DNA from: Streptococcus sp. WB01_FAA12
Lineage (GTDB): Bacteria; Bacillota; Bacilli; Lactobacillales; Streptococcaceae
Length of the DNA: 64,000 nt
Assembly (NCBI RefSeq): GCF_012843315.1
Contig: NZ_JABAEX010000004.1
Coordinates: 1-64,000 of the forward strand
Direction: 5' to 3'
Shown here: piece after piece, positions 1 through 7,221 of the stretch
How positions within the stretch are numbered: the first letter of the stretch is position 1
Layout: each line of letters starts with the position of its first letter
Position numbers and translations under genes: made by a program
Notes under the pieces: generated by a model
What the model was told of the DNA's origin: nothing
The model's database searches: none
What the model saw: the letters and a program-made list of their open reading frames with translations, nothing else

Positions 1-1
1 T

Positions 2-73
2 GGTCCGTTGGTCAAGGGGTTAAGACACCGCCTTTTCACGGCGGTAACACGGGTTCGAATCCCGTACGGACTA
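2..73 (+). tRNA. tRNA-Glu (UUC)
   Basis: The acceptor GGTCCGT (2-8) pairs with ACGGACT (66-72) and the discriminator is A73. The anticodon stem CCGCC/GGCGG (28-32/40-44) holds TTC at 35-37. It is the first of nine closely spaced tRNA genes. Confidence 0.97.
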
Positions 74-78
74 TTTTT

Positions 79-168
79 GGAGGATTACCCAAGTCTGGCT
101 GAAGGGAACGGTCTTGAAAACCGTCAGGCGTGTAAAAGCGTGCGTGGGTTCGAATCCCACATCCTCCT
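79..168 (+). tRNA. tRNA-Ser (UGA)
   Basis: The acceptor GGAGGAT (79-85) pairs with ATCCTCC (161-167). The anticodon stem ACGGT/ACCGT surrounds the loop CTTGAAA, giving TGA. The long variable arm is typical of serine tRNAs. No CCA is encoded. Confidence 0.96.
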
Positions 169-180
169 TTTTATTATTAA

Positions 181-254
<74 letters not shown>

Positions 255-257
255 TTT

Positions 258-330
258 GGCTCGGTAGCTCAGTTGGTAGAGCAATGGATTGAAGCTCCAT
301 GTGTCGGCGGTTCGATTCCGTCTCGCGCCA
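258..330 (+). tRNA. tRNA-Phe (GAA)
   Basis: The anticodon loop TTGAAGC lies in the stem ATGGA/TCCAT and gives GAA. The acceptor GGCTCGG pairs with TCGCGCC with one T-C mismatch at pair 4, and the discriminator is A330. Confidence 0.95.
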
Positions 331-344
331 TGTACTTATGACTA

Positions 345-425
345 GGAAGGGTAGCGAAGTGGCTAAACGCGGCGGACTGTAAATCCGCTCCTTCGGGTTC
401 GGGGGTTCGAATCCCTCCCCTTCCA
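345..425 (+). tRNA. tRNA-Tyr (GUA)
   Basis: The acceptor GGAAGGG (345-351) pairs with CCCTTCC (418-424). The anticodon loop contains GTA, and the long variable arm (CTCCTTCGGG) fits bacterial tRNA-Tyr. Confidence 0.95.
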
Positions 426-430
426 TGGAT

Positions 431-501
431 ACGGGCATAGTTTAAAGGTAGAACTAAGGTCTCCAAAACCTTCAGTGTGGGTTCAATTCCTACTGCCCGT
501 G
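431..501 (+). tRNA. tRNA-Trp (CCA)
   Basis: The acceptor ACGGGCA (431-437) pairs with TGCCCGT (494-500), with discriminator G501. The anticodon CCA lies between AAGGT and ACCTT. Confidence 0.95.
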
Positions 502-514
502 TTAATAAGATTAT

Positions 515-588
515 GGCGGGTGTGGTGAAGTGGTTAACACACCAGATTGTGGCTCTGGCATGCGTGGGTTCGATCCCCATCACTCGCC
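515..588 (+). tRNA. tRNA-His (GUG)
   Basis: It has the extra G at -1 (G515) opposite discriminator C588, diagnostic of tRNA-His. The acceptor GCGGGTG (516-522) faces CACTCGC (581-587), and the anticodon loop TTGTGGC gives GTG. Confidence 0.96.
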
Positions 589-601
589 TATTTTATATTA
601 T

Positions 602-673
602 TGGGGTATAGCCAAGCGGTAAGGCAAGGGACTTTGACTCCCTCATGCGTTGGTTCGAATCCAGCTACCCCAG
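602..673 (+). tRNA. tRNA-Gln (UUG)
   Basis: The acceptor TGGGGTA (602-608) pairs with TACCCCA (666-672), with discriminator G673. The anticodon loop CTTTGAC in stem AGGGA/TCCCT gives TTG. Confidence 0.95.
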
Positions 674-682
674 TTACTATTT

Positions 683-766
683 GCCGGCGTGGCGGAATTG
701 GCAGACGCGCTGGACTCAAAATCCAGTGTCCGCAAGGACGTGCCGGTTCGACCCCGGCCGCCGGTA
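683..766 (+). tRNA. tRNA-Leu (CAA); integration target of a mobile element
   Basis: The acceptor GCCGGCG (683-689) pairs with CGCCGGT (759-765). The anticodon loop CTCAAAA gives CAA and there is a long variable arm. The 3' part from 713 is repeated exactly at 6324-6380, so its 3' half was supplied by the integrated element and the tRNA remains complete. Confidence 0.95.
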
Positions 767-769
767 TAG
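713..769 (+). repeat. attL of the tRNA-Leu element (57-bp direct repeat)
   Basis: The 57 bases are identical to 6324-6380. Identity starts at G713 (the preceding base differs, G against A) and ends at G769. It covers the anticodon loop to the tRNA 3' end plus three bases, the usual attachment core of tyrosine-integrase elements. Confidence 0.92.
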
Positions 770-776
770 ATTGAAA

Positions 777-805
777 GACAAGGTTTTCGGACCTTGTCTT
801 TTTTT
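777..805 (+). terminator. rho-independent terminator behind the tRNA cluster (element-borne copy)
   Basis: The stem GACAAGGT/ACCTTGTC (777-784/791-798) is followed by a run of Ts. A near copy sits at 6389-6414 just outside attR, so the element carries its own version of the host terminator. Confidence 0.85.
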
Positions 806-852
806 ATTTGATTGTTGAATTTGTAACGCTGAGTTACTTAAAATTACTAATT

Positions 853-1986
853 TTATAACAGATCATCTAATTTATCCGCTAATTTTTGTTGCTTGCTTGG
901 ATACAAATGTGAGTAAGTATCTATTGTTGTAGTTATAGATGCATGGCCTAATCTTTCTTTTACGACAAGATAATCTTCTCCTTGATTTATTAGTAGGGAA
1001 GCATGTGAATGCCTGAAGTCATGAATTCTTATCTTTTTTAAAGAACCATCTCTTTGCAATATTTTTTTATATTGTTTTTCGATTGAATCTTTAGTTATTG
1101 TAATCGGGCTATTTTGAAATATCTGTAGATCATCTAGGTTGGTTGTAAATTCTTTCAATCTTTCATGCTGTATTTGTTTCCACTCTTCTAGTGTCTCTAC
1201 TAGTTTGGTATTCATGATGATTCTTCGAGTTCCAGCCTTTGTCTTTGTGCTACTAATGTGTTCTTCACCTTTTTTGACGTATACTGATTTACTTACATGG
1301 ATTGTATTTGTTGAAAACTCTATGTCCTTCCACGTTAGAGCAAGAGCTTCTCCCAGTCTTAGACCAGTAAAAAATAGAACTGTGAATAGTAATTTTATAT
1401 TGTATTCTTCGTTGCTAAATAGTGTTAAGAAGTGCTTAAATTCTTTTACTGTCCAGAAATTTAATTTTGCTTTTTCTATTGGTAATTTTTTCAGTAATCC
1501 TACGGGATGTTCCTTGTAAAATCCCTTTCTTAATCCAACATCCATAATTTTCTTTAGTAAAATTATAATTTTATTAATAGTATTTGGACTTAGCTTCTTT
1601 TCTGAGTTTTGAGCATTTTTATCTCTTAGATGTTCTCTGAATTGATAGATATCTTCATAAGTTAATTTAGCTACATCATCAACTTTTTCAAAATAGTTTT
1701 TTATATGCCTGTTATAGTTGTTTTCTTGTGTATCTATATAGCTTTGTTTTCTGTTGTTTATTTTATCCTCTTCTTTTAAGAGATCATAAAGGATATCAAT
1801 TGATATTTTTGAGTTGAAACTTTTTTCTTTAAGTTCGACACTTCGTAAGTATTGTTCGGCCTCCAATGCTTCTTTTTTAGTTTTGAATCCTTTTCTTACA
1901 ATTCTACGTTGTTTTAGAGATATTGGATTTATACCATTGGAAACATCGACAATCCAAGTTCCGTCTATATTTTTACGTAAAGCCAT
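853..1986 (-). CDS. int: tyrosine-family site-specific integrase
   Basis: This 377-residue recombinase should catalyse integration and excision at tRNA-Leu. The N-terminal part (about 1-50) has the AP2-like arm-binding look of Tn916-type integrases, and a core-binding SAM-like domain spans about 60-160. The catalytic residues visible are R210 (TGLRLGEA), H322 and R325 (HDFRHSH), H348 (LGHAS) and Y358 (DTYSHLY). All are intact, so it is probably functional. Its 3' end lies 83 bases from attL. It follows the DUF3173 gene by 3 bases, so the two are co-transcribed leftward. Confidence 0.93.
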   Translation of the reverse strand: MALRKNIDGTWIVDVSNGINPISLKQRRIVRKGFKTKKEALEAEQYLRSVELKEKSFNSKISIDILYDLLKEEDKINNRKQSYIDTQENNYNRHIKNYFEKVDDVAKLTYEDIYQFREHLRDKNAQNSEKKLSPNTINKIIILLKKIMDVGLRKGFYKEHPVGLLKKLPIEKAKLNFWTVKEFKHFLTLFSNEEYNIKLLFTVLFFTGLRLGEALALTWKDIEFSTNTIHVSKSVYVKKGEEHISSTKTKAGTRRIIMNTKLVETLEEWKQIQHERLKEFTTNLDDLQIFQNSPITITKDSIEKQYKKILQRDGSLKKIRIHDFRHSHASLLINQGEDYLVVKERLGHASITTTIDTYSHLYPSKQQKLADKLDDLL

Positions 1987-1989
1987 AAG

Positions 1990-2184
1990 TTACGCTTCTT
2001 TCTGGAGTTCAATTCCTAATAGTTCTTCAGCGACACTGGCTGGAATTGTACCTATCCGTTTGTTATCGTAGATATTAAAACCACGATTCACTAATAGTAA
2101 TTTGCCAGTATGGATAATCTTTCTTGCAGTTCCTGGAGCAAATCCAAGTTCGATAAGGTCATCTTTTGTTACAGTTTTAATCAT
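1990..2184 (-). CDS. DUF3173 family protein (excisionase-like position)
   Basis: This 64-residue protein has a likely DNA-binding helical N-terminus (KDDLIELGFAPGTARKII). I recognise it as DUF3173, a family repeatedly found directly upstream of integrases in streptococcal mobile elements. Its size and position suggest a recombination directionality factor, but this is inference. It overlaps nothing and ends 3 bases before the integrase start. Confidence 0.75.
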   Translation of the reverse strand: MIKTVTKDDLIELGFAPGTARKIIHTGKLLLVNRGFNIYDNKRIGTIPASVAEELLGIELQKEA

Positions 2185-2243
2185 GTTATCTCCTTTTCTA
2201 ATTAGATTAAGTAAGGGGAGGATTTACTCCCCTTGTCTGATAC

Positions 2244-2630
2244 TTATTTTTGTTTTACATCTACTAAATGGATAGCATCCGCTTTATAGTACATTGTCGT
2301 ACTAATCATAGTGGCTTGTAAATTGTCAAATGTAACTGGTACTTCATCCATTGCTTGGATATAGTCATTATCAACTAAAGCTTCTGGATTGTCTACTGAG
2401 ACTTGGGTTGATTTCTTTTTGAATTGTCCATCCTTGATCGTTACATTGTATTTCCAACCAATGATTTTATCGGTATTAAAACGTCTTTCGCTACCATCTC
2501 GGTTTTTGATAATTTCTCCGTTTGCATCAGCTCGGACTTCCGTTTCAAATTTTGGAATGACTTCATCCAATTCAAATTTTGTTCCAATGTTATTAAAATT
2601 CCAGTCATTTTGTGAAAGCATTTTTGCCAT
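2244..2630 (-). CDS. unknown element protein
   Basis: This 128-residue protein has no family I recognise. It is rich in acidic residues and short beta-like stretches, with no membrane segment or signal peptide. The start at 2630 is supported by AAAGGAGA eight bases upstream. It lies 2 bases downstream of the Rep_trans gene, so it is very likely translated from the same mRNA. A replication or mobilization accessory role is guesswork from position only. Confidence 0.7.
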   Translation of the reverse strand: MAKMLSQNDWNFNNIGTKFELDEVIPKFETEVRADANGEIIKNRDGSERRFNTDKIIGWKYNVTIKDGQFKKKSTQVSVDNPEALVDNDYIQAMDEVPVTFDNLQATMISTTMYYKADAIHLVDVKQK

Positions 2631-2632
2631 AG

Positions 2633-3829
2633 TTAATTTCTCCTTTTGATATTTTCTTTGATTGTGGGGATCAAATCCTCTCTTTTAAAGAGTATTGCCC
2701 TTTCTATTAATCCACTTGCTAAATCTGGTGGATATTCCATATTGTTGAGTGCGAGATAGTTAGACTTCTCATACTCATGCAGTAAGTTATTGTCGTATAG
2801 AAATTTATACGCTTTTAGAATAGCTCCAGAACCTTTATAGGTAAACCATTCTAATTTTTGTTCTAGTTCTGTTTTTGGTTTTGAAATAATGATAGACACA
2901 GGTTTTGAGTGACCTAAAAACTTTTCCCAAGATCTCAAAGGTTTTGAGAAGTGACTATCACTATAGAACCTCACTTTTTCTTTGAGATATCCCTTGGTAA
3001 AGTTGAGAAGATCTATTTCTGAATGCAACCATTCTTGAATGAAGTAGTGAGCTTTTTCTTTCCTAAGTTCTAACTCAGTTCTTATCCAATTTTCTATATA
3101 CCGCTTGCTGATACCGAGCTTCTCAGCTCGTTCTAAGCGTTTATCGTAAATTCTAAGTCTTTCATCATCATTGGGTTTTCTCAAATATAAGGTCTGGCCG
3201 ATTGTTTCATCTCCGTAGGTATTGTAGTAGGTACTTTTTCCATATATAAAGCGTTTCTTCTGACAAATCTTTAGAAGCTGATTAGGAGTGAAATAGGGTG
3301 TTTCATTAAAATCATCTATTGCAATATCAATTCGTCTTACTGAAAATTGATTGTAATTGTAGTAGAGGTTGTTCAGAAACTGTCTTTCGGACAGACTATT
3401 TGGATCTAATACCATATCTCTATAGAACTCGAGTGCCTGTCCTGACATGACAAGCATGTAGGACGACTCTTTCGCTCCATAGTAGATACGGATATTTCCA
3501 TAATGAAGCTGGCTATCATAGTTATAGTATTTAAGGCTCCCTATATTCTCAATAAATAGGTCATAGTCAAGAAATAGAATGTCTTCGATTATTTCTCTTG
3601 GCGAAAATTCAGTCTTATCAAACTGAATTTGAATCCAGTCAAATACAGAACGTAAATGTTCATTTTTTGCCATAGATTTTGATTCAACTTTTTGCCTAAT
3701 TTTGCCACCCTTAAAATCTGCGAAACCCTTGGCAATACTGAATTCTTTCGATGGTACACCTAACTTGCAGAGGGTGGTGTTACTACACACCCTATCGGTC
3801 AAAAATGGTCCGTCCGCATCTACGCTCAT
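2633..3829 (-). CDS. Rep_trans family replication initiator / MobT-like relaxase
   Basis: The 398-residue protein belongs by its look to the Rep_trans (PF02486) group, which nicks DNA for rolling-circle replication or mobilization. Signature segments are IRIYYGAKESSYMLVMSGQ near residues 118-140, the acidic motif RRIDIAIDDFNE (about 167-178) and RIYDKRLERAEKLG (about 225-238). The N-terminal 50 residues before MAKNEHLRS are weakly conserved-looking, and a start at about 3673 is possible, although it has no clear ribosome binding site. A cruciform-forming sequence (3829-3862) overlaps the start. Confidence 0.82.
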   Translation of the reverse strand: MSVDADGPFLTDRVCSNTTLCKLGVPSKEFSIAKGFADFKGGKIRQKVESKSMAKNEHLRSVFDWIQIQFDKTEFSPREIIEDILFLDYDLFIENIGSLKYYNYDSQLHYGNIRIYYGAKESSYMLVMSGQALEFYRDMVLDPNSLSERQFLNNLYYNYNQFSVRRIDIAIDDFNETPYFTPNQLLKICQKKRFIYGKSTYYNTYGDETIGQTLYLRKPNDDERLRIYDKRLERAEKLGISKRYIENWIRTELELRKEKAHYFIQEWLHSEIDLLNFTKGYLKEKVRFYSDSHFSKPLRSWEKFLGHSKPVSIIISKPKTELEQKLEWFTYKGSGAILKAYKFLYDNNLLHEYEKSNYLALNNMEYPPDLASGLIERAILFKREDLIPTIKENIKRRN

Positions 3830-3862
3830 TTTCGGCTTTCTGCCTCATGGCTCAGCCGAAAA
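3829..3862. other. nested inverted repeat, candidate nick/origin region
   Basis: TTTTCGGC (3829-3836) and GCCGAAAA (3855-3862) are a perfect inverted repeat enclosing a second stem GCC-TCAT-GGC. A third GCCGAA follows at 3873. It overlaps the initiator start codon. Rolling-circle double-strand origins and MobT oriT sites often lie in such places. Function is inferred. Confidence 0.4.
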
Positions 3863-3869
3863 CTCGCTA

Positions 3870-4343
3870 TTAGCCGAACCTATTTTTTGACCTCTTGTTA
3901 ACAAACCCTAGTAAGCCGGTTTGCATCGACTCTTCAATATCTTGGATTTTCTTTTTTAGGTTGGAATTCTCAATTTTTATCAGTCGCATTTCTCGCTTAA
4001 ATTCCTGTTTTAAGGCGCTCAGTTCATCGTAGAGCTCATCTATTACTTGGTTTAGGGATTCATGTTCATTGTCTGCTAGACTCCCAAATACGGCTTGTAT
4101 AGCCTCTTTTAGACCTATTTCAAGTTTTAGTTTAGCTAACTTTTGAAATTGTCTAAGGTCTTCGTCTGTAAAATCATAGGCAACTGTATAACTTAATTGA
4201 TGAGTTCTGGGATTTCTACTGATAGGAACTTTAATTTTCTTAAATTCCTTGCCACTTATCTCTTTAATCAGTTGAATCCAATTTTTAAGAGTAGAGGTAG
4301 AGTTTAGGCCAGAAATTTGATTTACTAACTCTTTATTGGTCAT
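3870..4343 (-). CDS. coiled-coil protein of unknown function, first gene of the leftward operon
   Basis: The 157-residue protein has an N-terminal segment like a helix-turn-helix (NQISGLNSTSTLKNWIQLI, residues 9-27). From about residue 95 it has a long charged coiled coil (LNQVIDELYDELSALKQEF onward). I do not recognise a named family. The combination suggests a DNA-binding partner of the initiator encoded just downstream. The upstream GGAGG lies 13 bases from the start, which is rather far. Confidence 0.65.
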   Translation of the reverse strand: MTNKELVNQISGLNSTSTLKNWIQLIKEISGKEFKKIKVPISRNPRTHQLSYTVAYDFTDEDLRQFQKLAKLKLEIGLKEAIQAVFGSLADNEHESLNQVIDELYDELSALKQEFKREMRLIKIENSNLKKKIQDIEESMQTGLLGFVNKRSKNRFG

Positions 4344-4408
4344 CTTTTTGTGAAACCTCCGAAATTTTCTTGTGCAACTGAAGAGTTTTCTGTGGTATAA
4401 TTGTTACA

Positions 4409-4458
4409 TAATATGTTTTGATCTTGGAACGAACGGCACATTTGTTTCAAGATTTTTT
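4409..4458 (+). ncRNA. candidate ~50-nt antisense (countertranscribed) RNA
   Basis: An extended -10 promoter TGGTATAAT (4394-4402) faces right. It is followed by a 10-bp stem ATCTTGGAAC/GTTTCAAGAT (4422-4431/4444-4453), a 12-base loop and six Ts. Any transcript would be about 50 nt and antisense to the leader of the leftward rep operon. Short antisense RNAs of this type control Rep in many rolling-circle plasmids. Confidence 0.5.
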
Positions 4459-4534
4459 ATTTTGTCGAATCCTACCTCCTTTATTAAAATTTTTTAAATC
4501 GACTACTAGTTACATACGCTTTTACCTCCTTTTA

Positions 4535-4543
4535 TGCTATAAT
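4535..4543 (+). promoter_or_regulatory. promoter for the element repressor
   Basis: TGCTATAAT is a full extended -10 element facing the repressor gene at 4663. It partly overlaps the first AATATTC-type inverted repeat, which suggests autoregulation. Confidence 0.5.
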
Positions 4544-4560
4544 ATTCTCAATGGAATATT
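4541..4560. promoter_or_regulatory. operator-like inverted repeat 1
   Basis: AATATTC (4541-4547) and GAATATT (4554-4560) are a perfect 7-bp inverted repeat with a 6-base spacer. It lies between the divergent operons and is the likely binding site of the HTH repressor at 4663. Confidence 0.55.
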
Positions 4561-4573
4561 CAATCTCAAAATA

Positions 4574-4594
4574 AATATTCCTTATGGAATAATT
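4574..4594. promoter_or_regulatory. operator-like inverted repeat 2
   Basis: AATATTCC and GGAATAATT form an imperfect inverted repeat related to the one at 4541-4560. Further half-sites (AGAATATTTT near 4611 and AAGAATATCT near 4642) follow. Confidence 0.5.
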
Positions 4595-4596
4595 CT

Positions 4597-4625
4597 ATTT
4601 TATACCGTTTAGAATATTTTGTCAA
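4597..4625 (-). promoter_or_regulatory. leftward promoter of the rep-int operon
   Basis: On the minus strand TTGACA (4625-4620), a 17-base spacer and TAAAAT (4602-4597) make a near-consensus promoter. The leader to the first gene is about 250 bases and includes both operator-like repeats and the antisense RNA region. The gene-free stretch 4344-4662 is therefore all regulatory. Confidence 0.6.
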
Positions 4626-4662
4626 GCTAAAATATACGAATAAGAATATCTATAGGAGAATT

Positions 4663-5109
4663 ATGTATACAGAGGATTATAAATTTTCAGAGAGGTTAAA
4701 AACTCTCAGAAAATCAAAAAAGTTAACTCAAGTACAAATATCGGAATTAATTGGAGTTCAACAAGGGACATATTCTCGGTGGGAGAATGGAACGTTAGAA
4801 CCAGGATTAGAATTCGTTGTGAAATTAGCAAATATCTTTGGGACTACTACAGATTATTTGCTGGGACAAAAACCTTATTCAATTATCAGTAGTTTACCTC
4901 TAGAACAATTAGATCTTACCAATATTGCAAACTTTTCAAAGGATGAGTTTGATATTTTGAAACATTCAATAGCAGTTTCGGTGGCAAGAAATAAAATAAA
5001 GGCAACAGAACTAAAAGATAGAGTTATAGAAAAAAATCAGTTGTCAGAAAAAGATGCAGAACTTTTGAATAAGATTTTTGAAGAAGTTAAAACTTATTGG
5101 GAAAATTAG
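4663..5109 (+). CDS. XRE-family HTH repressor of the element
   Basis: The protein is 148 residues. The N-terminal XRE helix-turn-helix is clear (LRKSKKLTQVQISELIGVQ, then YSRWENGTLEPGLEFVVKLA, residues 14-60), with the usual TTDYLLGQ ending at about 66-73. The C-terminal half is helical and charged and may dimerise. It has no peptidase S24 domain, so induction would not be by RecA-type self-cleavage. It is divergent from the rep-int operon with AATATTC-type repeats between them, which fits control of excision and replication. Confidence 0.85.
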   Translation: MYTEDYKFSERLKTLRKSKKLTQVQISELIGVQQGTYSRWENGTLEPGLEFVVKLANIFGTTTDYLLGQKPYSIISSLPLEQLDLTNIANFSKDEFDILKHSIAVSVARNKIKATELKDRVIEKNQLSEKDAELLNKIFEEVKTYWEN

Positions 5110-5272
5110 GAGGACGCTAGTCTTCAAAATTCCCTCCCAAAATGTGTCCAAAATATTGACAGAATTCTAGCTTTTCATTATAGTTCTTATGGAACTTTTT
5201 TTCTACAACAAAATAGGCTCCATAATATCCATAGGGGATTTACCCACTACAAATAGTATAGAGCCGGTTTTA

Positions 5273-5599
5273 TTAATGTCCTGCATTTCCTAATAAGTTA
5301 ACCATGACAACACCAATGATAATCAAAATTAAACCGATAATGCTATAAACATTTAGTGTTTCTTTGAAAATCATTACTGCGATAGAGGCTGTCAAAACTA
5401 AACCGACAGCTGACCATGTTGCATAAGCTATTCCTAAAGGAATTTTTTGCATTGCTAGTGAGAGGAAATAGAAACAAACGCCATAGCTAAGTAGGGCAGA
5501 AACGGTTGGAATAGGCTTTGTAAAACCGTCTGATAATTTCAAAAGGTTAGTTCCCAATATCTCTCCTACAATGGCGATAAAAAGATAAAAGTATGACAT
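5273..5599 (-). CDS. small multidrug resistance (SMR) efflux protein, Qac/EmrE type
   Basis: The 108-residue, four-helix membrane protein exports cationic compounds by proton antiport as a dimer. The membrane-embedded glutamate is in AIVGEILGTNLLKLSDGF (E13) and the aromatic motif YATWSAVG is in helix 3, both typical of the Qac/EmrE branch rather than the guanidinium-exporting Gdx branch. AGGAGG stands upstream of the start at 5599. It lies between the att repeats, so it is cargo of the element. It is a single gene, so a homodimer is expected. Confidence 0.88.
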   Translation of the reverse strand: MSYFYLFIAIVGEILGTNLLKLSDGFTKPIPTVSALLSYGVCFYFLSLAMQKIPLGIAYATWSAVGLVLTASIAVMIFKETLNVYSIIGLILIIIGVVMVNLLGNAGH

Positions 5600-5864
5600 G
5601 TCTTTAACCTCCTATATGTCATGTTTTTGCTCTAAGAGCTATTATAGCTATCCGTTTTTTATAAATCTTGGCACAAGTCATGAGAATTTGTAGTAAAACT
5701 GTGGCAGACACTTTTTCAGAACCAATAGCTGATAAGTTTAGTATATCATAAGATAAATTTTAAAAAAAGTCTTGATTTATTTCAATGTCTTGCGTGGTCT
5801 CGATTTTACTGGTAAAATTACTTTTAAGAACTTTAAAAAAGAGGTTTCTATATTTGACAAAACA

Positions 5865-6170
5865 ATGACTTGTTGTCCCGAATGTGGGCATCCTTTGGAG
5901 AAAAAATTTTTAAAAGATGAGGGAGATATTCCTTATTGTTCACAATGTGCGAGTTTTCGTTTTCCAGTCTTTAATACAGCAATTAGTGCGATTTTATTTA
6001 ATGAAAAACATGATAAGATTCTCTTGATTAAGCAATATGACATGGCTGAGCATATTTTGCTAGCTGGTTATGTGTCTAATGATATTCACAACCAATTTCT
6101 ACAATCATTAAAGGCAATTAATTTAGCCTCTCTTATTACGGATATGGGTAATAAAATTGCACAAAACTAG
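5865..6170 (+). pseudogene. truncated Nudix hydrolase (zinc ribbon plus start of Nudix fold)
   Basis: The first 70 or so residues look like a streptococcal Nudix hydrolase. They comprise a four-cysteine zinc ribbon (CCPECG near residue 3, CSQC near 25) and the first Nudix strands (NTAISAILFNEKHDKILLI). After LLAGYVS the sequence changes character and the diagnostic Nudix box with its REXXEE core is missing. The frame stops 101 residues in. I read it as a remnant whose 3' part was replaced near the right end of the element. An extended -10 TGGTAAAAT lies about 50 bases upstream. Confidence 0.7.
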
Positions 6171-6323
6171 TCCAAAACTCTTTTTAATAAGGAGTATACT
6201 TTCTAGCATTTTATAGTTACTAAAAAGTATCTAAACTTTGGAAGTGATACTAAGTTTTAAAAAATATTATGGAAAAAAAGCTTATAAAATCAATATTTCT
6301 GAGATTTAAAACTAATAATATTA

Positions 6324-6380
6324 GACTCAAAATCCAGTGTCCGCAAGGACGTGCCGGTTCGACCCCGGCCGCCGGTATAG
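6324..6380 (+). repeat. attR of the tRNA-Leu element
   Basis: It is an exact copy of 713-769, the 3' part of tRNA-Leu. This is the original host tRNA end, followed at once by a terminator. The preceding AT-rich bases 6171-6323 hold no gene I can support. Confidence 0.92.
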
Positions 6381-6388
6381 TAATGAAG

Positions 6389-6414
6389 ACAAGGTTTTAA
6401 GACCTTGTTTTTTT
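6389..6414 (+). terminator. original tRNA-cluster terminator
   Basis: The stem ACAAGGT/ACCTTGT (6389-6395/6402-6408) is followed by seven Ts. It is nearly identical to the terminator at 777-805. Confidence 0.8.
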
Positions 6415-6433
6415 GTTATGTGACTATTAGTCC

Positions 6434-6457
6434 GTCTCGCTCCGTAAGGTGCGAGAC
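6434..6457. repeat. stem-loop next to the IS remnant
   Basis: GTCTCGC (6434-6440) and GCGAGAC (6451-6457) are a perfect inverted repeat, extended outward by TTAGT/ACTAA. There is no T run, so it is not an obvious terminator. Confidence 0.45.
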
Positions 6458-6480
6458 AACTAAACCACCCGCTATTGTAC

Positions 6481-7129
6481 TGCCCCCAAAAGTTAGACAA
6501 TTAATTAAGTAAAGGATTTAGTTCTGTATTGTACAGGACTAAGTTCTTTTAGTTTGACTTTAATTCGTTTGTTGTTGTAGTAATCGTAGTAATCGATGTA
6601 GTTTACAATGGTTTTCTCCAAATCTTCAAGCGACTGAAACATCTTCTCATATCCATAAAACATTTCTGATTTCAAAATACCGAAGAAGAACTCCATCATA
6701 CCGTTGTCGGGGCTGTTGCCCTTGCGTGACATGGATGCGTGAATTCCTTTACTCTTTAGGAATCGATGATAAGAATTGTGTTGGTATTGTGCCAGCCAAT
6801 TTGGAAGCATTCCACTACTTGGAAGTGCAAATTCGAGAGAAACACTTCTTTGTGAACAACCTTCCAGCAGAACTTTATCAATTTTTTCTTGCTTTAATTC
6901 AGGGAAATAGTAACGGTTTTTCCCTTTCTTGATACTTTCTATTCCGTAACGATCAATCAACCGGATTAAGTATCTAAGATTTGAAAGATTAATTCCATAT
7001 TTTCTGAAAGACGCTTAAAGCTGATTCCTTATTTTCTTAGTTCATAGATTTGAACTTTATCTTCATAATTCAATTTCATAATAAAACACCCCAAAAGTTA
7101 GATTTTTTCTGTCTAACTTTTGGGGATCA
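6481..7129 (-). mobile_element. IS3-family remnant with internal deletion (about 650 bp)
   Basis: The ends are inverted repeats: TGCCCCCAAAAGTTAGAC at 6481 and the complement of TGATCCCCAAAAGTTAGAC at 7129. The interior keeps the start of orfA and the end of orfB only. No target duplication is visible. The right part (6961-7129) encodes the broken N-terminus of OrfA with stops. Confidence 0.8.
6505..6960 (-). pseudogene. IS3-family transposase, fused OrfA/OrfB remnant
   Basis: The N-terminal half (to about residue 58) looks like an OrfA helix-turn-helix segment (ELKQEKIDKVLLEGCSQRS). It then jumps directly into the C-terminal part of an OrfB DDE transposase (SMSRKGNSPDNGMMEFFFGI, then YDYYNNKRIKVKLKELSPVQY). 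The middle of OrfB with two of the three catalytic acidic residues is deleted. In-frame stops interrupt the upstream OrfA start. It cannot be an active transposase but could be moved in trans because both ends remain. Confidence 0.8.
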
Positions 7130-7221
7130 GGACATAGACGGGTGATTATGATTTCCTACTAAATTCTATCTTTTTTAAAGTGTTATAAAGGCTCAATAAT
7201 TATTTTTGAGTGACATTCTAA

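Larger units (their letters stand above)
713..6380. mobile_element. 5.6-kb integrative element in tRNA-Leu (IME-like)
   Basis: The element is bounded by the 57-bp repeats. It holds integrase, DUF3173 protein, Rep_trans-type initiator or relaxase, a coiled-coil protein, a divergent HTH repressor, an SMR pump and a truncated Nudix gene. No conjugation (type IV secretion) genes are present. From family knowledge, Rep_trans proteins include both rolling-circle plasmid initiators and MobT-type relaxases of Tn916-like elements, so this is either an integrated rolling-circle replicon or an integrative mobilizable element. The second reading is my preference. Confidence 0.85.

Noticed and set aside
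4418..4612. Rightward 64-codon frame between the divergent element operons
   Set aside because: It crosses the terminator, both operator-like repeats and promoters, and has no ribosome site.
5200..5275. End of an ISL3-type insertion sequence next to the SMR gene
   Set aside because: A short stretch resembles such ends by memory only; no transposase remnant or matching opposite end is visible.
5600..5700. Guanidine-type riboswitch upstream of the SMR gene
   Set aside because: No pair of ACGR-loop hairpins or ykkC-like structure was found, and the pump looks like the Qac rather than the Gdx branch.
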